Shown: piece by piece, positions 53,906 to 64,000 of the stretch
Layout of the letters: every line of letters starts with the position of its first letter
Position numbering within the stretch: position 1 is the first letter of the stretch
Assembly: GCF_034190915.1 (NCBI RefSeq)
Contig: NW_026947486.1
Coordinates: 102,715,123-102,779,122, forward strand
Reading direction: 5' to 3'
Source of the DNA: Cavia porcellus
Lineage: Eukaryota > Chordata > Mammalia > Rodentia > Caviidae
DNA: 64,000 nucleotides
Notes under the pieces: generated by a model
What the model was told of the DNA's origin: nothing
Seen by the model: only the letters and a program-made list of their open reading frames with translations
Databases searched by the model: none
Program-made: the position numbers and the translations under genes

Positions 53906-53980
53906 GGCTGGGATATGTGCTCAGTGATAGAGTGCTTGCCTAGTATGTGAGAGATTCTGAGTTCAGTGTCCAGTAATGAA
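53906..53980 (+). mobile_element. ID-type SINE, old
   Basis: 'ggctgggatatgtgctcagt' and 'gcttgcctagtatgtgagag'. Confidence 0.75.
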
Positions 53981-53992
53981 AAATAATTAATG

Positions 53993-54068
53993 GTTTGGGA
54001 AGTAGCTCAGTGGCAGGGTGCAAGCTTAGCATGTGCAAAGTCCTGAGATCAATCCCCAGCACCACGCA
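53993..54068 (+). mobile_element. ID-type SINE, old
   Basis: 'ggtttgggaagtagctcagt' to 'gatcaatccccagcacc'. In tandem with the previous copy. Confidence 0.78.
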
Positions 54069-54069
54069 C

Positions 54070-54694
54070 ACACAGATTGCAACAACACACAGGTTGGCTT
54101 AAATCCCCAGGAATGAAGTTTTAGTTCACACTCACTACCAAGTAAAATACTATCATTAATTGAGATAAAAGGGAATATCGAAAAGATTTTTTTATTAAGA
54201 CCATTACAAATATCAAATGTGTCCTTGTGACTAAATACTGTAAGGACTGTAAACTCTAGTGAATTTTTCCTTTGCTGTCTCATACTCTCTGGCTTTCTCT
54301 TCTTCTGAAATTTGATGTAGAATGTCTGGGGATAGATTTACCATGTTTAGTCCATGTGTCAGAGAATTTGGTGGTAAGACTGATCCCAGAGATTCTGAAC
54401 TTGAATGCGACTGCTGACCAAATTTTTGGTTCTCTTTCTTTGGAATGGCCGTGAAGAAATACTTTGGGGAATATATACAAAAACAGTGAAAGCGTGTTAG
54501 ATGGAGATATTTTTGGAATAGGTATGGGGAGTAAAAGGCCTGAATCAATTTACTGTGCCAGGTACCCGGTTGGCTTTTTGAGATATGGCAATAAATAAAA
54601 CAAAGTGCCCTGATTTTGTGGAGATTATATTCTAATAAAGAAGACAGGAAATAAACAATGGATAGCCATTGCTGCAACAAAATACCTGCAGCTT
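54070..54694. other. Apparently single-copy sequence
   Basis: About 620 bp; a minus-strand 149-codon frame (54231-54680) has no recognisable domain or homologue and I would not call it a gene. 54560-54660 has the flavour of an ancient mammalian repeat. Confidence 0.4.
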
Positions 54695-55108
54695 GGTAAT
54701 GTACTTTTTTGGAAGGGGTAATGTATTTTAAAAAGGTTTACTTAGCTCACAGCTTTGGAGACTGAAAGTCCAAGCCACATGGTGCTGCTCTGGTGAGGGC
54801 TTGATACCAGACAGCACCACGGTAGCAGCAGAGATAAGGTTGAGAACACAGAGACAAGCCACAAGTCAAATGAGCAAGGGCGGGTCTTGCTCTTTTGTAA
54901 CAACTCTCTGGAGCATGAACCAGGGTCCCACAGGAACTACAATATAGCAGTGGCTTTCAAGGGGAGTACCTCTGTGACCTCACTACTTCCACTAGGCCCC
55001 ACTTCTTAAAGGTGCCGCACCACCTTCCCATGCCTCCACACTGAGAACCAAGCAGCTCACACATAAACCCCTTGATGGACTCAAGTCATATCTAAACCAC
55101 AGCACATA
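54695..55108 (-). mobile_element. MaLR-type LTR, antisense
   Basis: 'aaaggtttacttagctcaca', 'ctgaaagtccaagccacatg', 'actaggccccacttcttaaa' and 'ctaaaccacagca' are the antisense run of MLT1/MST LTRs. Confidence 0.75.
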
Positions 55109-55109
55109 T

Positions 55110-56240
55110 GTGTTTAACAAATGTTAGGAGTTCCAGAGAAAATGAACCTGTGCAGGGCAGTGCACTTAGTCATGTTTGGTATGATGTGAAACTGGATGAG
55201 CAGACTACAGTATTAAATAGAACAGTCAGTGTAGGTAAGGGAGTTGATCAAATGGGCATCTGGTAGAGTGTTCCAAGCAGAAGGGACAGCCGCAGCAAAA
55301 CCTTAGGGCAAGAGCGCCTGAACAGTCAAACATGGAGAAAACCACAATGACTCTACCAAAATCTGGAAGGGGAAGACGAGTAACAAACATGATGTTAGAG
55401 ATGTAAAAGGAAACCAGATTAGTGATCCTAAAGGTTATTAAGACAGAATCTCAATGTGTGTGCAGGCTCGCCTTGAACTCACACAGATCTTCCTGCCTCA
55501 GCCTCTGAAGTGCTGGGATTATAGGTGTGCAGTACCACACCTGGCCAAATTACTTTTTCTAAAATTGCTTTTCCTATTGGTCATGGATATCACACAAAAT
55601 TCCCTGTTATAGTAGATTAAGATGTAAAAAAGGAGTCAAGGATGACTCCTAGGGCCTTTGCCAAATAAGTGGGATGAAATTTCCATCATTTGAAGAGTTT
55701 ACGGGACACAAAAATTAAGTTTTGGACCCACCACACTTGAGATACCTATTGGATATTTAAGTGAATTCAGGCAGAGTTAGATACATAGGAGTTTGGAGAT
55801 CGGGGGAAAGGCTTTAAAGAGAAATATATAGGCACACAGATGCCACATAAAACTGTGAAACTAGATGAGAACACCGCAGAAATATGTGAGTAGGAAAGAA
55901 GACTGAAAACTATGCACACAAGGTGCTACTGTGGTTAAGGTTAGGGAAGAGGATAAACAAGTGACTGGACATGGTAATCAAAGGGGTAAAACAAAAACTG
56001 AGAAATAGTGGGATTCTAAAATTCAAATGAAATTCCATTAAGAAGGAGGAGGGAGTGAAAGGTGGGGTAAAATGCTGCTGACAGGTCAAGTGAGGATGTT
56101 CACAGGTGAATTTAGCAACGTTTAGGTCACTGGTGACTTCCACAAGAGCAGTTGCACAACAGTCACAGAGCAAAAGCTTGAGTGCAGTGTATTAAAGAGA
56201 ATGTAAGAGGGACCGGAGATAGCAGGCAGATAGTTGTGCT
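55110..56240 (+). mobile_element. Ancient mammalian interspersed repeat, family not assigned
   Basis: 'gtgttccaagcagaagggac', 'ggagtcaaggatgactccta', 'gagatacctattggatattt', 'aatgctgctgacaggtcaag' and 'tcactggtgacttccacaag' occur in an order I recognise from a widespread old mammalian repeat. Highly diverged, with a B1 SINE at 55441-55549 inside. Confidence 0.5.
55441..55549 (-). mobile_element. B1-type SINE, antisense, partial
   Basis: 'gacagaatctcaatgtgtgt' to 'ggtgtgcagtaccacacctg'. Confidence 0.85.
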
Positions 56241-56629
56241 GTAATAGGGTAAGGGGATGGGATGATAAGTGTAGCACAGTGGCTATTGTTGCTCATTTTA
56301 CTGTCACATATCCATTCTAAATTCTCTTTGGTACACTAATCTTATTTAATTCTCTTTCACTGCACATTACTTTTGTGGAACCTACACCTGCACCTAAGGA
56401 CTAGTGTTGCTGGAGAAAAGGATGCAAGCATGCAAATCTCAAAGGGGACTCAATACTACACAATAGTACTTATTTGTTCAACTTGTAACTTTTCAAAATG
56501 ACTATTTACTACCTGTCCTTTCAATCTGCCTCACTGTCCGCAGATAACTAAACAACTAGAATAAGGAAACCACACAAAAATGACCCTTATTGTCCCTCAG
56601 TCTATCTGCCAATCTTTCTGTTTATATAC
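56241..56629. other. No feature recognised
   Basis: About 390 bp without a recognised repeat or ORF. Confidence 0.4.
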
Positions 56630-57035
56630 TGTTGGAATCCTTGAAGCTGAATACAGGTGCATGGCCATCGCATGGTCCAGGCACGGCTGAACTGAGAATG
56701 GGGAGATGCTTCCTTCAAGGGGCAAGATAGGCCACAGCTGAGGCCACCTGAAGACTTTCTCCTAGGACAGTTCTCCTTAATTAGCATCGGAGGGGTCCTT
56801 GAACCCCTCCTGAGATCCTACTCAGGTTTCCTGCATTTTCCACTTTAAGCCCTTCCTTGTTTTGAATAAATACTGGTTACCCAGAGACAGTCACTCTCAA
56901 CTATCAAGAGCTAAAATTCTACAGAGGATTTTGGTCCTCCTGGAGCCCGAAAGATCATACCACCTGTCTCATTAATTTGGGCTTCACCGTGCACTCCTTT
57001 GGGGATTGGGGATCTAGGCACAGACCCCAATAACA
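56630..57035 (+). mobile_element. Candidate class I ERV-type LTR
   Basis: Starts 'tgttggaatccttgaag', has AATAAA at 56865-56870 followed by R/U5-like 'gtctcattaatttgggcttc', and ends near 'gaccccaataaca'. The TG...CA frame of about 406 bp with a central polyadenylation signal fits a solo LTR. No target duplication found; no flanking retroviral genes. Confidence 0.5.
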
Positions 57036-57109
57036 TACCTACATTTTTTGCTCTCATCACAGTGGATAAGGTACTTCTGCTCTTGAGACCCTACCGCTTA
57101 GGTATGTTG

Positions 57110-57175
57110 CACTAGAGATTAAGTTTCAACATTAATTTTGGAGGGGACACAAACATTCAAATCATAGTACTGGAA
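57110..57175 (-). mobile_element. MaLR LTR terminal fragment, antisense
   Basis: 'ttaagtttcaacattaattt', 'ggaggggacacaaacattca', ending 'aatcatagta'. Confidence 0.6.
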
Positions 57176-57484
57176 TAGTCACCCTTTTTAGTAATTCAAT
57201 TGATAATCTTAAATTTATCTGCAAAGTGCTTTACCGCTTAAGGACACAATAATGGCATGAAACAAATCAAATAAACAGTTCTGAAGATAAAAGAAGGGAA
57301 ACTGGGGTCCATTTTAGAACCTTGCTTACAAGGGAAACAACAGATAAAAAATCTGAATAGACTCTGTACCTGCTAAAAAAAAAATAGAAGTTTGCAACAT
57401 AAAATTATTTTCCTATGATGAGATTCTCAGGGCTAGATCACTTCCTTAGTGAATTCTGACATTTAAGAAAAAGACAATACCAAG
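57176..57484. other. No feature recognised
   Basis: About 310 bp of AT-rich DNA. Confidence 0.4.
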
Positions 57485-57598
57485 CCAAGCGTGGTGGCAC
57501 ACAGCTGTAATCCCAGCACTCAGGAGCTGTGGGGAGTGATCCCCGAGTTCAAGACCAGCCTGGGCTACAATGAAAACTTGTCTGAAAGATACATACAC
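57485..57598 (+). mobile_element. B1-type SINE, internally shortened
   Basis: 'agcgtggtggcacacagctg' to 'ctacaatgaaaacttgtctg'. Confidence 0.85.
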
Positions 57599-57599
57599 A

Positions 57600-58194
57600 G
57601 AGACAATGCCAATCTAAAATTTACAAACTCAGTAATTAGAAGAAACACTTCCTAATTCATTTTTATGAGGCTACCATTACCCATTACATACCAGGTATTG
57701 ATTCACTGCCCAAATTCATTAGTTTCTTGCTCTTTGAAAACCAACCTAAACTGAATGTTTTTCCTTTGCTATCTGGCAGTGTCAGGTTTGCCAGTAAAGG
57801 GTATTAGCAAGACATTGCAGGAGAAAGGTTTTGCTTCACGTTTGTCTGCCATGGGTAGCTTTTCTGGGTTGGTCCCCTGTACTGGGGATGGCACCTCAAG
57901 CCTCTATAATGCTGTTTCCCCAGAAACACTGCACATTTTATTTTTATGGCGAAATATTTCTGGTGAGAAATCCCTATATAGTTTCTGTTAACACCCAAGA
58001 GGTCAGATTTCCCACAGGTTCTGCCAGTGAGGTACCAGTATTTTCTACAACCCTCTTCAAGATTCGTAACAGCCCCAGAGCAAGGTGGACCTGCTATTAC
58101 AGACCCACATGGGCACATTTTAGTCAATCTTTAACTCTAAAGTTGGGGTCATCTTTAGATACTCAGACCTAAACCTTAAGAGTAGTAGTTATCA
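57600..58194. other. Apparently single-copy or ancient L1-like sequence
   Basis: 57770-58120 has phrases ('gcagtgtcaggtttgccagt', 'caagcctctataatgctgtt') like a very old L1 3' UTR. Overlapping 113- and 107-codon frames on opposite strands have no recognisable motif. Confidence 0.35.
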
Positions 58195-58307
58195 GGGGCT
58201 AGAGATTTAGCTCAGCGGCATAAGCACCTGCCTTGCAAGCAAGCAAGCACTTGTGAGTTCAATCCCCAGTACCAATGAAAAGGAAAAAGACAAAAAAAAA
58301 AAAAAAA
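58195..58307 (+). mobile_element. ID-type SINE, young
   Basis: Perfect 12-bp duplication 'tagtagttatca' at 58183-58194 and 58308-58319. The anticodon region is expanded to 'gcaagcaagcaagc'. Confidence 0.95.
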
Positions 58308-58344
58308 TAGTAGTTATCACATATTATTCTACCTGGTATTCCAG

Positions 58345-58513
58345 GGGTTTTTTTTTTTTGTTGTTGTTGTTGTTTGTTTTGTTTTGTTTTGGGTTTTCTT
58401 TTGTCTTTTTAAGACAGAGTCTCCCTATGGAGTCCAACCTGGCCCCGAACTCAAGGCAATCCTGCCTCAGCCTCCAGAGTGCAGAGATTACAGATGTGCA
58501 CTACCATGCTGGC
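58345..58513 (-). mobile_element. B1-type SINE, antisense
   Basis: 9-bp duplication 'gtattccag' at 58336-58344 and 58514-58522. (TTG)n/(TTTTG)n tail. Confidence 0.92.
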
Positions 58514-58522
58514 GTATTCCAG

Positions 58523-59194
58523 TATTCTTCATAAAGTTCTCTTTACTTACTAGGTAATCCTTCATTATTCCTGCCCACTAGATAATTTACAGCAAACTTT
58601 CCTTATTCAAAATGCTATGCAGTTTCTCACTTGACTGAACCCAGACTGACACTCAATGGAGAGGCAGAGTCCAGAGATAAAACCTGCAAAAATGGGATTT
58701 AGAAATTGATTTATTTACACCTTTGGATCTGAGTACAGCTAGTGCCCTTCACAAATGAGAACTCGGCAGCTGGTAATTCCTGACACGCAGGAACATCAGA
58801 ACCAAGTTATTTCCTGTGGTTTCTAAAACACCAACTGAAGTGCATGCTTTGAGAACCCACGGGACTGCTGCACTTAACTGTTGTTAGCAGCAATGATGAT
58901 TACAAAGACTGAGGTGTTGGGAGAATTCTTTTCAGTTCTCTTGAGTGCTTACAAAGGAAAAACTACAAACTCTGATCTGGTAGTTTTCGGCACAAGTCAG
59001 TCTGTGACTTTCAGAACTTCCAGGAAAGTCCTACAAAAGCTCCTATCTCCTGTAATCACATCAATTATATTGTTAGAAGTGACCTGTGAAGGATGCTGAA
59101 CAGGACAGTTAAATTCAGTCAAGCCTTTCATGTGAAAGTTAAGGTATTGGTAAGAAATAGCACCCAAAAATCTGGAAAAGACATGTACAAACCC
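58523..59194. other. Apparently single-copy sequence
   Basis: About 670 bp, balanced composition, no ORF above 72 codons, no recognised repeat. Confidence 0.4.
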
Positions 59195-59213
59195 AAATGA
59201 AATGACATCCTTG

Positions 59214-59301
59214 GGGGGGCTGGGGATTTAGCTCAGAGGCATAAGCACCTGCCTTGTAAGCAGGCGGTTGTGAGTTCAATCCCCAGTACCGATTAAAAAA
59301 A
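59214..59301 (+). mobile_element. ID-type SINE, very young
   Basis: Perfect 19-bp target duplication 'aaatgaaatgacatccttg' at 59195-59213 and 59302-59320. The body ends 'cccagtaccgatt' before the A tail. Confidence 0.97.
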
Positions 59302-59320
59302 AAATGAAATGACATCCTTG

Positions 59321-60109
59321 AACTTCCACTTTTCTGCATGTCCCTCTACCATTTAAAGTAGAAGCGGTTAACTACAAAGTCTGTACATGTAAGTTTTCCT
59401 CTACTTAAAAACCCTGGGCTATCCCTGGAGCAGTTCCTTAAAAACAGCAGCTAGTCTACAAATTCACTACAACCACCTTCAACTGCCACTAGACTCATGG
59501 CAGTCAGGGACATACTACCGGTAACCCATTAAGAGGCAGCCTGCAAAATAACTGAGAAAGAGTGGACAAGTAAAATACTGAGGACACACACCATGGAATA
59601 CTGCGCTGTAGTTAGAAGCAACAGAATGGATGCGTATTTGTTTTATGCATAAATTTTTGAAAAGTGATGACAGTTCATACGAAACAGGAAATAACAGTAT
59701 GCTATTTATGTAAATGTAAAATATGTACATATAAAACATTCAATGAAAACATACACATTAAATGCAAAAATAAAGTGTTCACTAGTGGGGGGCATGGATG
59801 AAAAAATGAGGTTAAAGTGAAAATGCGAAGACCTCTATCTGGACTAATTACAATACACTAGAGAAAGTGAAGGCGTGAGGATGCTTTCCAGTCGTGAACA
59901 TTTGCCTAGCGTACATGCATGAGGTCCTATATTTGATCTCCAGCATGGGTGAAGTAGGGGACAGATAGGAGTATGACTTAACTCAGGAGGAAAAACAAAA
60001 AACCTCAGTTTACGACAAAGAATGATGTCCTTCAGCAGATGCCAATCTAACAACTGTACTGGCTCCCTCCTCACCCCAGCCCTGTACACAAGAAAGGAAC
60101 ACATGCATT
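59321..60109 (+). other. Mostly unassigned; old L1-like stretch
   Basis: 59575-59760 ('accatggaatactgcgctgt', 'aacagaatggatgcgtattt') is like the sense end of an old L1. 59880-59955 may be an old ID-like fragment ('catttgcctagcgtacatgc'). Confidence 0.4.
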
Positions 60110-60265
60110 TACCACAAGCTAGGCACTATTAACTCATTTAATCTTCCTAGCCTGTGTTAAGATAAATGTTATTATACCCACTTACAGATGAGAAAACCAT
60201 AAGGTTAAGTTCCCCAAGGTCACACAGGTGGTAATGCTTAAACTGGAACATGAAGTCAATCTAAG
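60110..60265 (-). mobile_element. MIR SINE, antisense
   Basis: 'tgttattatacccacttaca', 'cagatgagaaaaccataagg' and 'ccaaggtcacacaggtggta' are core MIR landmarks. Diverged. Confidence 0.75.
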
Positions 60266-60269
60266 ATAC

Positions 60270-60550
60270 ACTGAGAAACACGTGGAGATCAAGATCACCT
60301 AAAATATTATGGGACACCACTATGGACAGAGATAGCTGAGGAATTCTTAAGGGTGCCCTTTTTCTCAGCAATGTACTAGGATAATCATTCACTGCCTTCA
60401 TCACTACAAGGGAGACTGGTAGTATCTGATAGCTAGAGGGTTACATCAAGGCATGACTAGAACCCAGTGGAATATGGGAACATATTTATATGCAGGCACA
60501 CAGGCCAGTTATACCCCAACCTCACACCTTAACCTGATAGACATCTATAC
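60270..60550. other. No feature recognised
   Basis: About 280 bp without a recognised element. Confidence 0.4.
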
Positions 60551-60630
60551 TAGTGATGGTGAACTTAGGGCACACATGCAGCAGCAAGCTATTTCTGTCA
60601 CTGAAACCTTGAAAAGGTGTACCATCACTA
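60551..60630. mobile_element. 80-bp MITE-like element
   Basis: Perfect 10-bp terminal inverted repeats 'tagtgatggt' (60551-60560) and 'accatcacta' (60621-60630). Flanks 'tctatac' (60544-60550) and 'tctatat' (60631-60637) look like a hAT-sized target duplication. The first bases resemble the 'gatggtgaac..ggcac' ends of hAT-derived nonautonomous elements. Confidence 0.6.
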
Positions 60631-61145
60631 TCTATATCCTCAAAGATTTGTTAAAGAATGTATCATCAGCCCAAGAGGAAAAAACCTAAAAAAAATGTAC
60701 AAGTGTGCTCCAATAAATTGCACCCAGCAAGCTCAATGTCAAAAGTCCTCAGTTTACAAATGTGTTCATACTCTATTCCTATAATCATAAGCACAGAGCC
60801 AAAAATATCAAGCCATTTGGGAAAAGCTCCTGACAAGGTTTGAAGTAGGGATGAAAAAAAAAAAAAAACCCAGACAACATAATGAAAGGGAGAAAAACAC
60901 TTCACAGAAAGAAAAATTTATGTTTTTAGACTTTATTATAAAGCAACAGTAGTTAAGGATAGACATTATTGAGCAATTATTTTTTAAAGTACAGTAACAG
61001 ACCCAGGTATAAGGTTCCTACTAAGACATGGAGATCAACTTAATGAAGTAGTATTTACTCAACAAAAATTGCTGGTACAGATGTATACCTGTAATTGAAA
61101 AGATGAACTTTTAATTCCTTACATCATAAAGAATCAGTTCAAAAT

Positions 61146-61283
61146 GCCAGGCATGATAGTGCATGCCTGTAATTCCAGCACCTGGGATGGGCTGCCATGA
61201 GTCTGAGGCTAGCCTGAGCTACATGGCGAGTTCAAGTCCAGCCTTACCTACACAGCAAGACCCTTTCTCAAAAAGCAAACAAA
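61146..61283 (+). mobile_element. B1-type SINE
   Basis: 'gccaggcatgatagtgcatg' to 'gaccctttctcaaaaagc'. Confidence 0.88.
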
Positions 61284-61316
61284 TCCTAGAAAAAATTCAT
61301 TTAAAATGATTTAGAC

Positions 61317-61432
61317 AAGTCAGGTATGGTGGCACACACCTACAAATCTAGTACTCTAGAATCCCAAATGTGTATTCAACCTGGGCAATTTAGTGGCTTT
61401 GCGAGCCACTAACAAAACAATAAAAAGGGGCT
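61317..61432 (+). mobile_element. B1-type SINE, diverged
   Basis: 'agtcaggtatggtggcacac' followed by a degraded core. An ID-like scrap ('ggggctagagaaaagcagct') follows at 61428-61480. Confidence 0.65.
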
Positions 61433-61684
61433 AGAGAAAAGCAGCTCAGTAAGAAGGCCCTAGGTAGAGCCCTAATACGAAGTTAAAACAGTAAAATTTC
61501 CAGAAAAATCTCCATGTCATGAAGTAAGCCACCTTGACAGATCACAGAGGACAAGAACTACTGAAATTTTCTTAGATTTTAAAAAGAAAAAACAAGTAGG
61601 ACATTCTAGATTTATAACACTTACAACTGACAACTTGTATCCATCCAGAATATGTGAAGAATTTCTACATTTAAAGAGCAGGGA

Positions 61685-61795
61685 GGGCGCTGGGGATTTA
61701 GCTCAGCGGCGTAAGCGCCTGCCTTGCAAACAGGCAGTTGTGAGTTCGATCCCCAGTACCGATAAAAAGGAAAAAGACAAAAATAAATAAAAACC
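61685..61795 (+). mobile_element. ID-type SINE, extended-tail form
   Basis: 'cgctggggatttagctcagc' to 'cccagtaccgataaaaagga' with an AAATA-type tail. CpG sites retained in the A box and B box suggest low age. Confidence 0.95.
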
Positions 61796-62500
61796 AGGCA
61801 AACCCAATTTTTAAAATACAAAGAATGACTTTACAAAAGATATACAAATAGCTCAGCAAGTACGAGAAATTTTCTAAGTAAAATGCAATGTGAGACAAGA
61901 GGCTAGAATAAAGAGGACAATTCAAGAAGTAGAACATGAAATCTGGAGTTTTAAGGTAACAATATTAATTCTTTCAGTTTTGAAGAAGGTGTCAGTCATG
62001 TAAGGTCCTACTAAAACTTAGGAGAACTTGGGAGAAGCACATAAGGAAACACTATCTTTACTTCTGAAATTCAAAATCATCTGAAAATAGCTTACTTTTT
62101 TAAAAGTATCACAATAAATGTTGGAAAGGCTGCTGTAAGGCAACTGGAATGCTCAAACTGCTAACGAGAGGGAAAATGACTCAAGGACATTGAGTAACTC
62201 AAAACTTCTTAAAAACTAAACAGCTCATTAATTTCTCCAAAATATATGCCCAACTTATACAATACTCATTGCAGTTTTAATAGTCCAAATTAAGCACCCC
62301 AGCTATTAGAAAAGTGGTGCATTTCAAGCAATTTTATTCAGCAATATATATGAACTACCAATGTATGCAAACTACATGGATGAATCTCAAAAATCAGCTG
62401 AAAGCAGCTAGACCAAGTACATTGAATACATGGTTTCTTTTTTTATATGAGAAACCCAATATTTAAGAAGTACAAAATATGAAGAAAATAGCAAGACCAG

Positions 62501-62571
62501 GGCCAGGGATTTAGCTCAGCAGTATAAGTGCCTGCAAGATTAAGAGTTTGATCCCTGATACAAAAAAAAAA
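62501..62571 (+). mobile_element. ID-type SINE with anticodon-arm deletion
   Basis: 'ggccagggatttagctcagc', then 'gtgcctgcaagattaagag' and 'gatccctgatac'. Confidence 0.85.
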
Positions 62572-63493
62572 TGGATCTCTGGCACAAGGGAACCAAAAAG
62601 ATGACAAGGGGGAGGAAGAAGGCACAGAGAATGTGTGGGGACTCCGAAGTGTTGGAACATGTACACAAGTTCCTTTCAGGAATGTGATCATGTACCACAA
62701 ACCTAATACATACAAAAAACAGAAACAAAAAAAAAAAAAAAAAAACATGGGTCTAACATATGCAGAGGGGAAAGGGTTAAAATTTAAAAAACACATGTAC
62801 ATTTATCAACTGCCTGATACCAATCATGTACTACAGGTATGTACCAACAAATTTTTTTTGAAGTGTAAAACTGTCCAACAATACAAACCAAGTCAGTATT
62901 GCTTCCCTGGGGTTGGGAATGGATGGGGAATGACCAAGAAAGTGCACCCAGGACTCTTCTGTAAGAGTACTTGTATCCAGACACAAGCCTTTACAAAGAT
63001 TGATCATACTATAAAATTAAGATCCAACCACTACAGTAATTGCACATATACAATGCCATTTTTCCCCCAAATGTGCTGCTCATTACTCCTCAAAGAAATA
63101 CAGATTAAACCACACAGCATCCACCAAAATGGCTAACCTGCCAGTTATGAGATAACCTGAACTACTTGGTAAATTACTTTGGGTAAAACGATCACAATTT
63201 CCTGTAAATCTCTCCCTTGATCAAACAGTTCCACTCATTTTTATGTACACATGCAAACTGTTAAGAACTCACATTGCACCTTTTTAATAGCCCAAACTAG
63301 AAAAAGCCCAGGTTCCCATCATTAAGAGTATTGAAGAGTATCATTAAATACTCATCAATAAGGAACCAAATATATCCGTATGTGTATTTCAAGTTTCTCT
63401 TGAACTTGAAGCAGTGCACACCCCTTATAATCCTAGCACTCTACGAGGCAAAGGCAAAACTTAATGGATATCTACTCTCAAAATTTCTTTAGA

Positions 63494-63556
63494 ATGGGTT
63501 GGGGTGCTTAGTTCAATGCAAATACCCTTTGTTTTATGCTCAGTACCAAAGTTAGT
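63494..63556 (+). mobile_element. Possible ID-type fragment
   Basis: 'ggttggggtgcttagttcaa' with terminal 'gctcagtaccaaa'. Confidence 0.45.
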
Positions 63557-63590
63557 TAAAAAAAATAAAACTCTTTAAAAAAAGGCTTTA

Positions 63591-63675
63591 GGCTGGGCAA
63601 GGTGATACATGTCTGCAATCCCAGCATTCAGGAGGCTGAGGCAGGAGGATCACTTTTAGAAGCTTATCCTGAACA
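63591..63675 (+). mobile_element. B1-type SINE, 3'-truncated
   Basis: 'ggctgggcaaggtgatacat' to 'ggcaggaggatcacttttag'. Confidence 0.82.
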
Positions 63676-63811
63676 GGTAAAGTACACCTATGGAAATTAG
63701 GGTGAAGGCAGAAATTGTCAGGGAAGGGCTGGCCACAAGGCAACTTTTGGGAAGAGTAACATTGCCATTTTATATAGATTACATGTATTTATTTAAGTTT
63801 ACCTTAAAACT

Positions 63812-63925
63812 TTAGTAGTGCAAACCTGTTATCCCAGCCTGTGAGGCTGAGACGAGGATCACCAAGTTTGAGGCCAGCCAGCTACATAGTTCATGAGACC
63901 CAATCTCAACAACAACAACAAAAAA
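63812..63925 (+). mobile_element. B1-type SINE, diverged
   Basis: 'ttagtagtgcaaacctgtta' to 'gacccaatctcaacaacaac'. Confidence 0.75.
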
Positions 63926-63974
63926 AACAGAAAAACTCCCTATTAATAACAAGAATTGATAGAGTAGATCTAAA

Positions 63975-64000
63975 AAGCGGCACACCTGCAAACCTAGCAC
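63975..64000 (+). mobile_element. B1-type SINE start, cut by window end
   Basis: 'gcggcacacctgcaaaccta' matches the B1 head; only about 26 bp are visible. Confidence 0.5.

Larger units (their letters stand above)
60900..63400 (+). mobile_element. Old L1 ORF2 and 3' region, sense
   Basis: 'gcaacagtagttaaggatag' (ORF2), 'gttggaaaggctgctgtaag', 'actacatggatgaatctcaa', 'tttttaatagcccaaactag' and 'ttaaatactcatcaataagg'. Strongly diverged and interrupted by several SINEs. Confidence 0.65.

Noticed and set aside
54231..54680. 149-codon minus-strand frame in single-copy-looking DNA
   Set aside because: No recognisable domain, no splice or promoter context, and the length is not exceptional for AT-balanced sequence.

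Overview
The window is ordinary-looking rodent nuclear DNA: about 64 kb, AT-rich, with no intact protein-coding gene. The longest open frame (248 codons, 28549-29295) lies inside a dead retrocopy. The rodent call rests on two SINE families found together throughout: B1-type (7SL-derived) SINEs, and ID-type SINEs derived from tRNA-Ala with a 'ctggggatttagctcagyggcataagcrcctgc' style head (split here for description) and a 'ttcgatccccggtacc' style B box. The ID head differs from the mouse, squirrel and kangaroo-rat forms I know. A castorimorph rodent such as a beaver is my best guess, at low confidence.

Layout. 1-10,300 holds an L1 5'-UTR-like piece, an old L2 LINE (about 1290-2300), L1 pieces, an unidentified 673-bp retroposon with a 16-bp target-site duplication (5490-6162), an antisense L1 ORF2 block (6293-8390), SINEs and MaLR-type LTRs. 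10,300-14,000 is L1 5'-UTR-like sequence, pyrimidine-rich DNA and an LTR. 13,990-22,855 is an old minus-strand L1 split by a full-length younger L1 (14685-22508) with a 15-bp target-site duplication. That younger L1 is itself hit by a truncated L1 and an ID SINE. Its 5' UTR is a tandem array of 140-190-bp monomers, and its 3' UTR is a degenerate tandem array of roughly 145-bp units.

24,190-31,935 is one plus-strand L1 carrying at least eight later insertions. These include a full-length 7SK RNA retropseudogene (minus strand, 26749-27075) and a processed pseudogene of DET1, the CRL4 ubiquitin-ligase adaptor gene (plus strand, 28454-30438), each with a recognisable target-site duplication.

32,000-53,000 is mostly old L1 in both orientations with SINEs, several LTRs (one inside a B1 SINE, one inside an older LTR) and microsatellites. 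53,000-64,000 is richer in apparently single-copy sequence, with a MIR, an 80-bp inverted-repeat MITE-like element, a candidate ERV LTR and an old plus-strand L1.

There is no operon, CRISPR array or active gene to assemble into a pathway. The biology on show is layered retrotransposition: an L1 machinery (now broken in every copy seen here) moving itself, SINEs, 7SK RNA and DET1 mRNA, with order of arrival readable from nesting. The least explained items are the 5490-6162 retroposon and the tandem-repeat architecture of both L1 UTRs.
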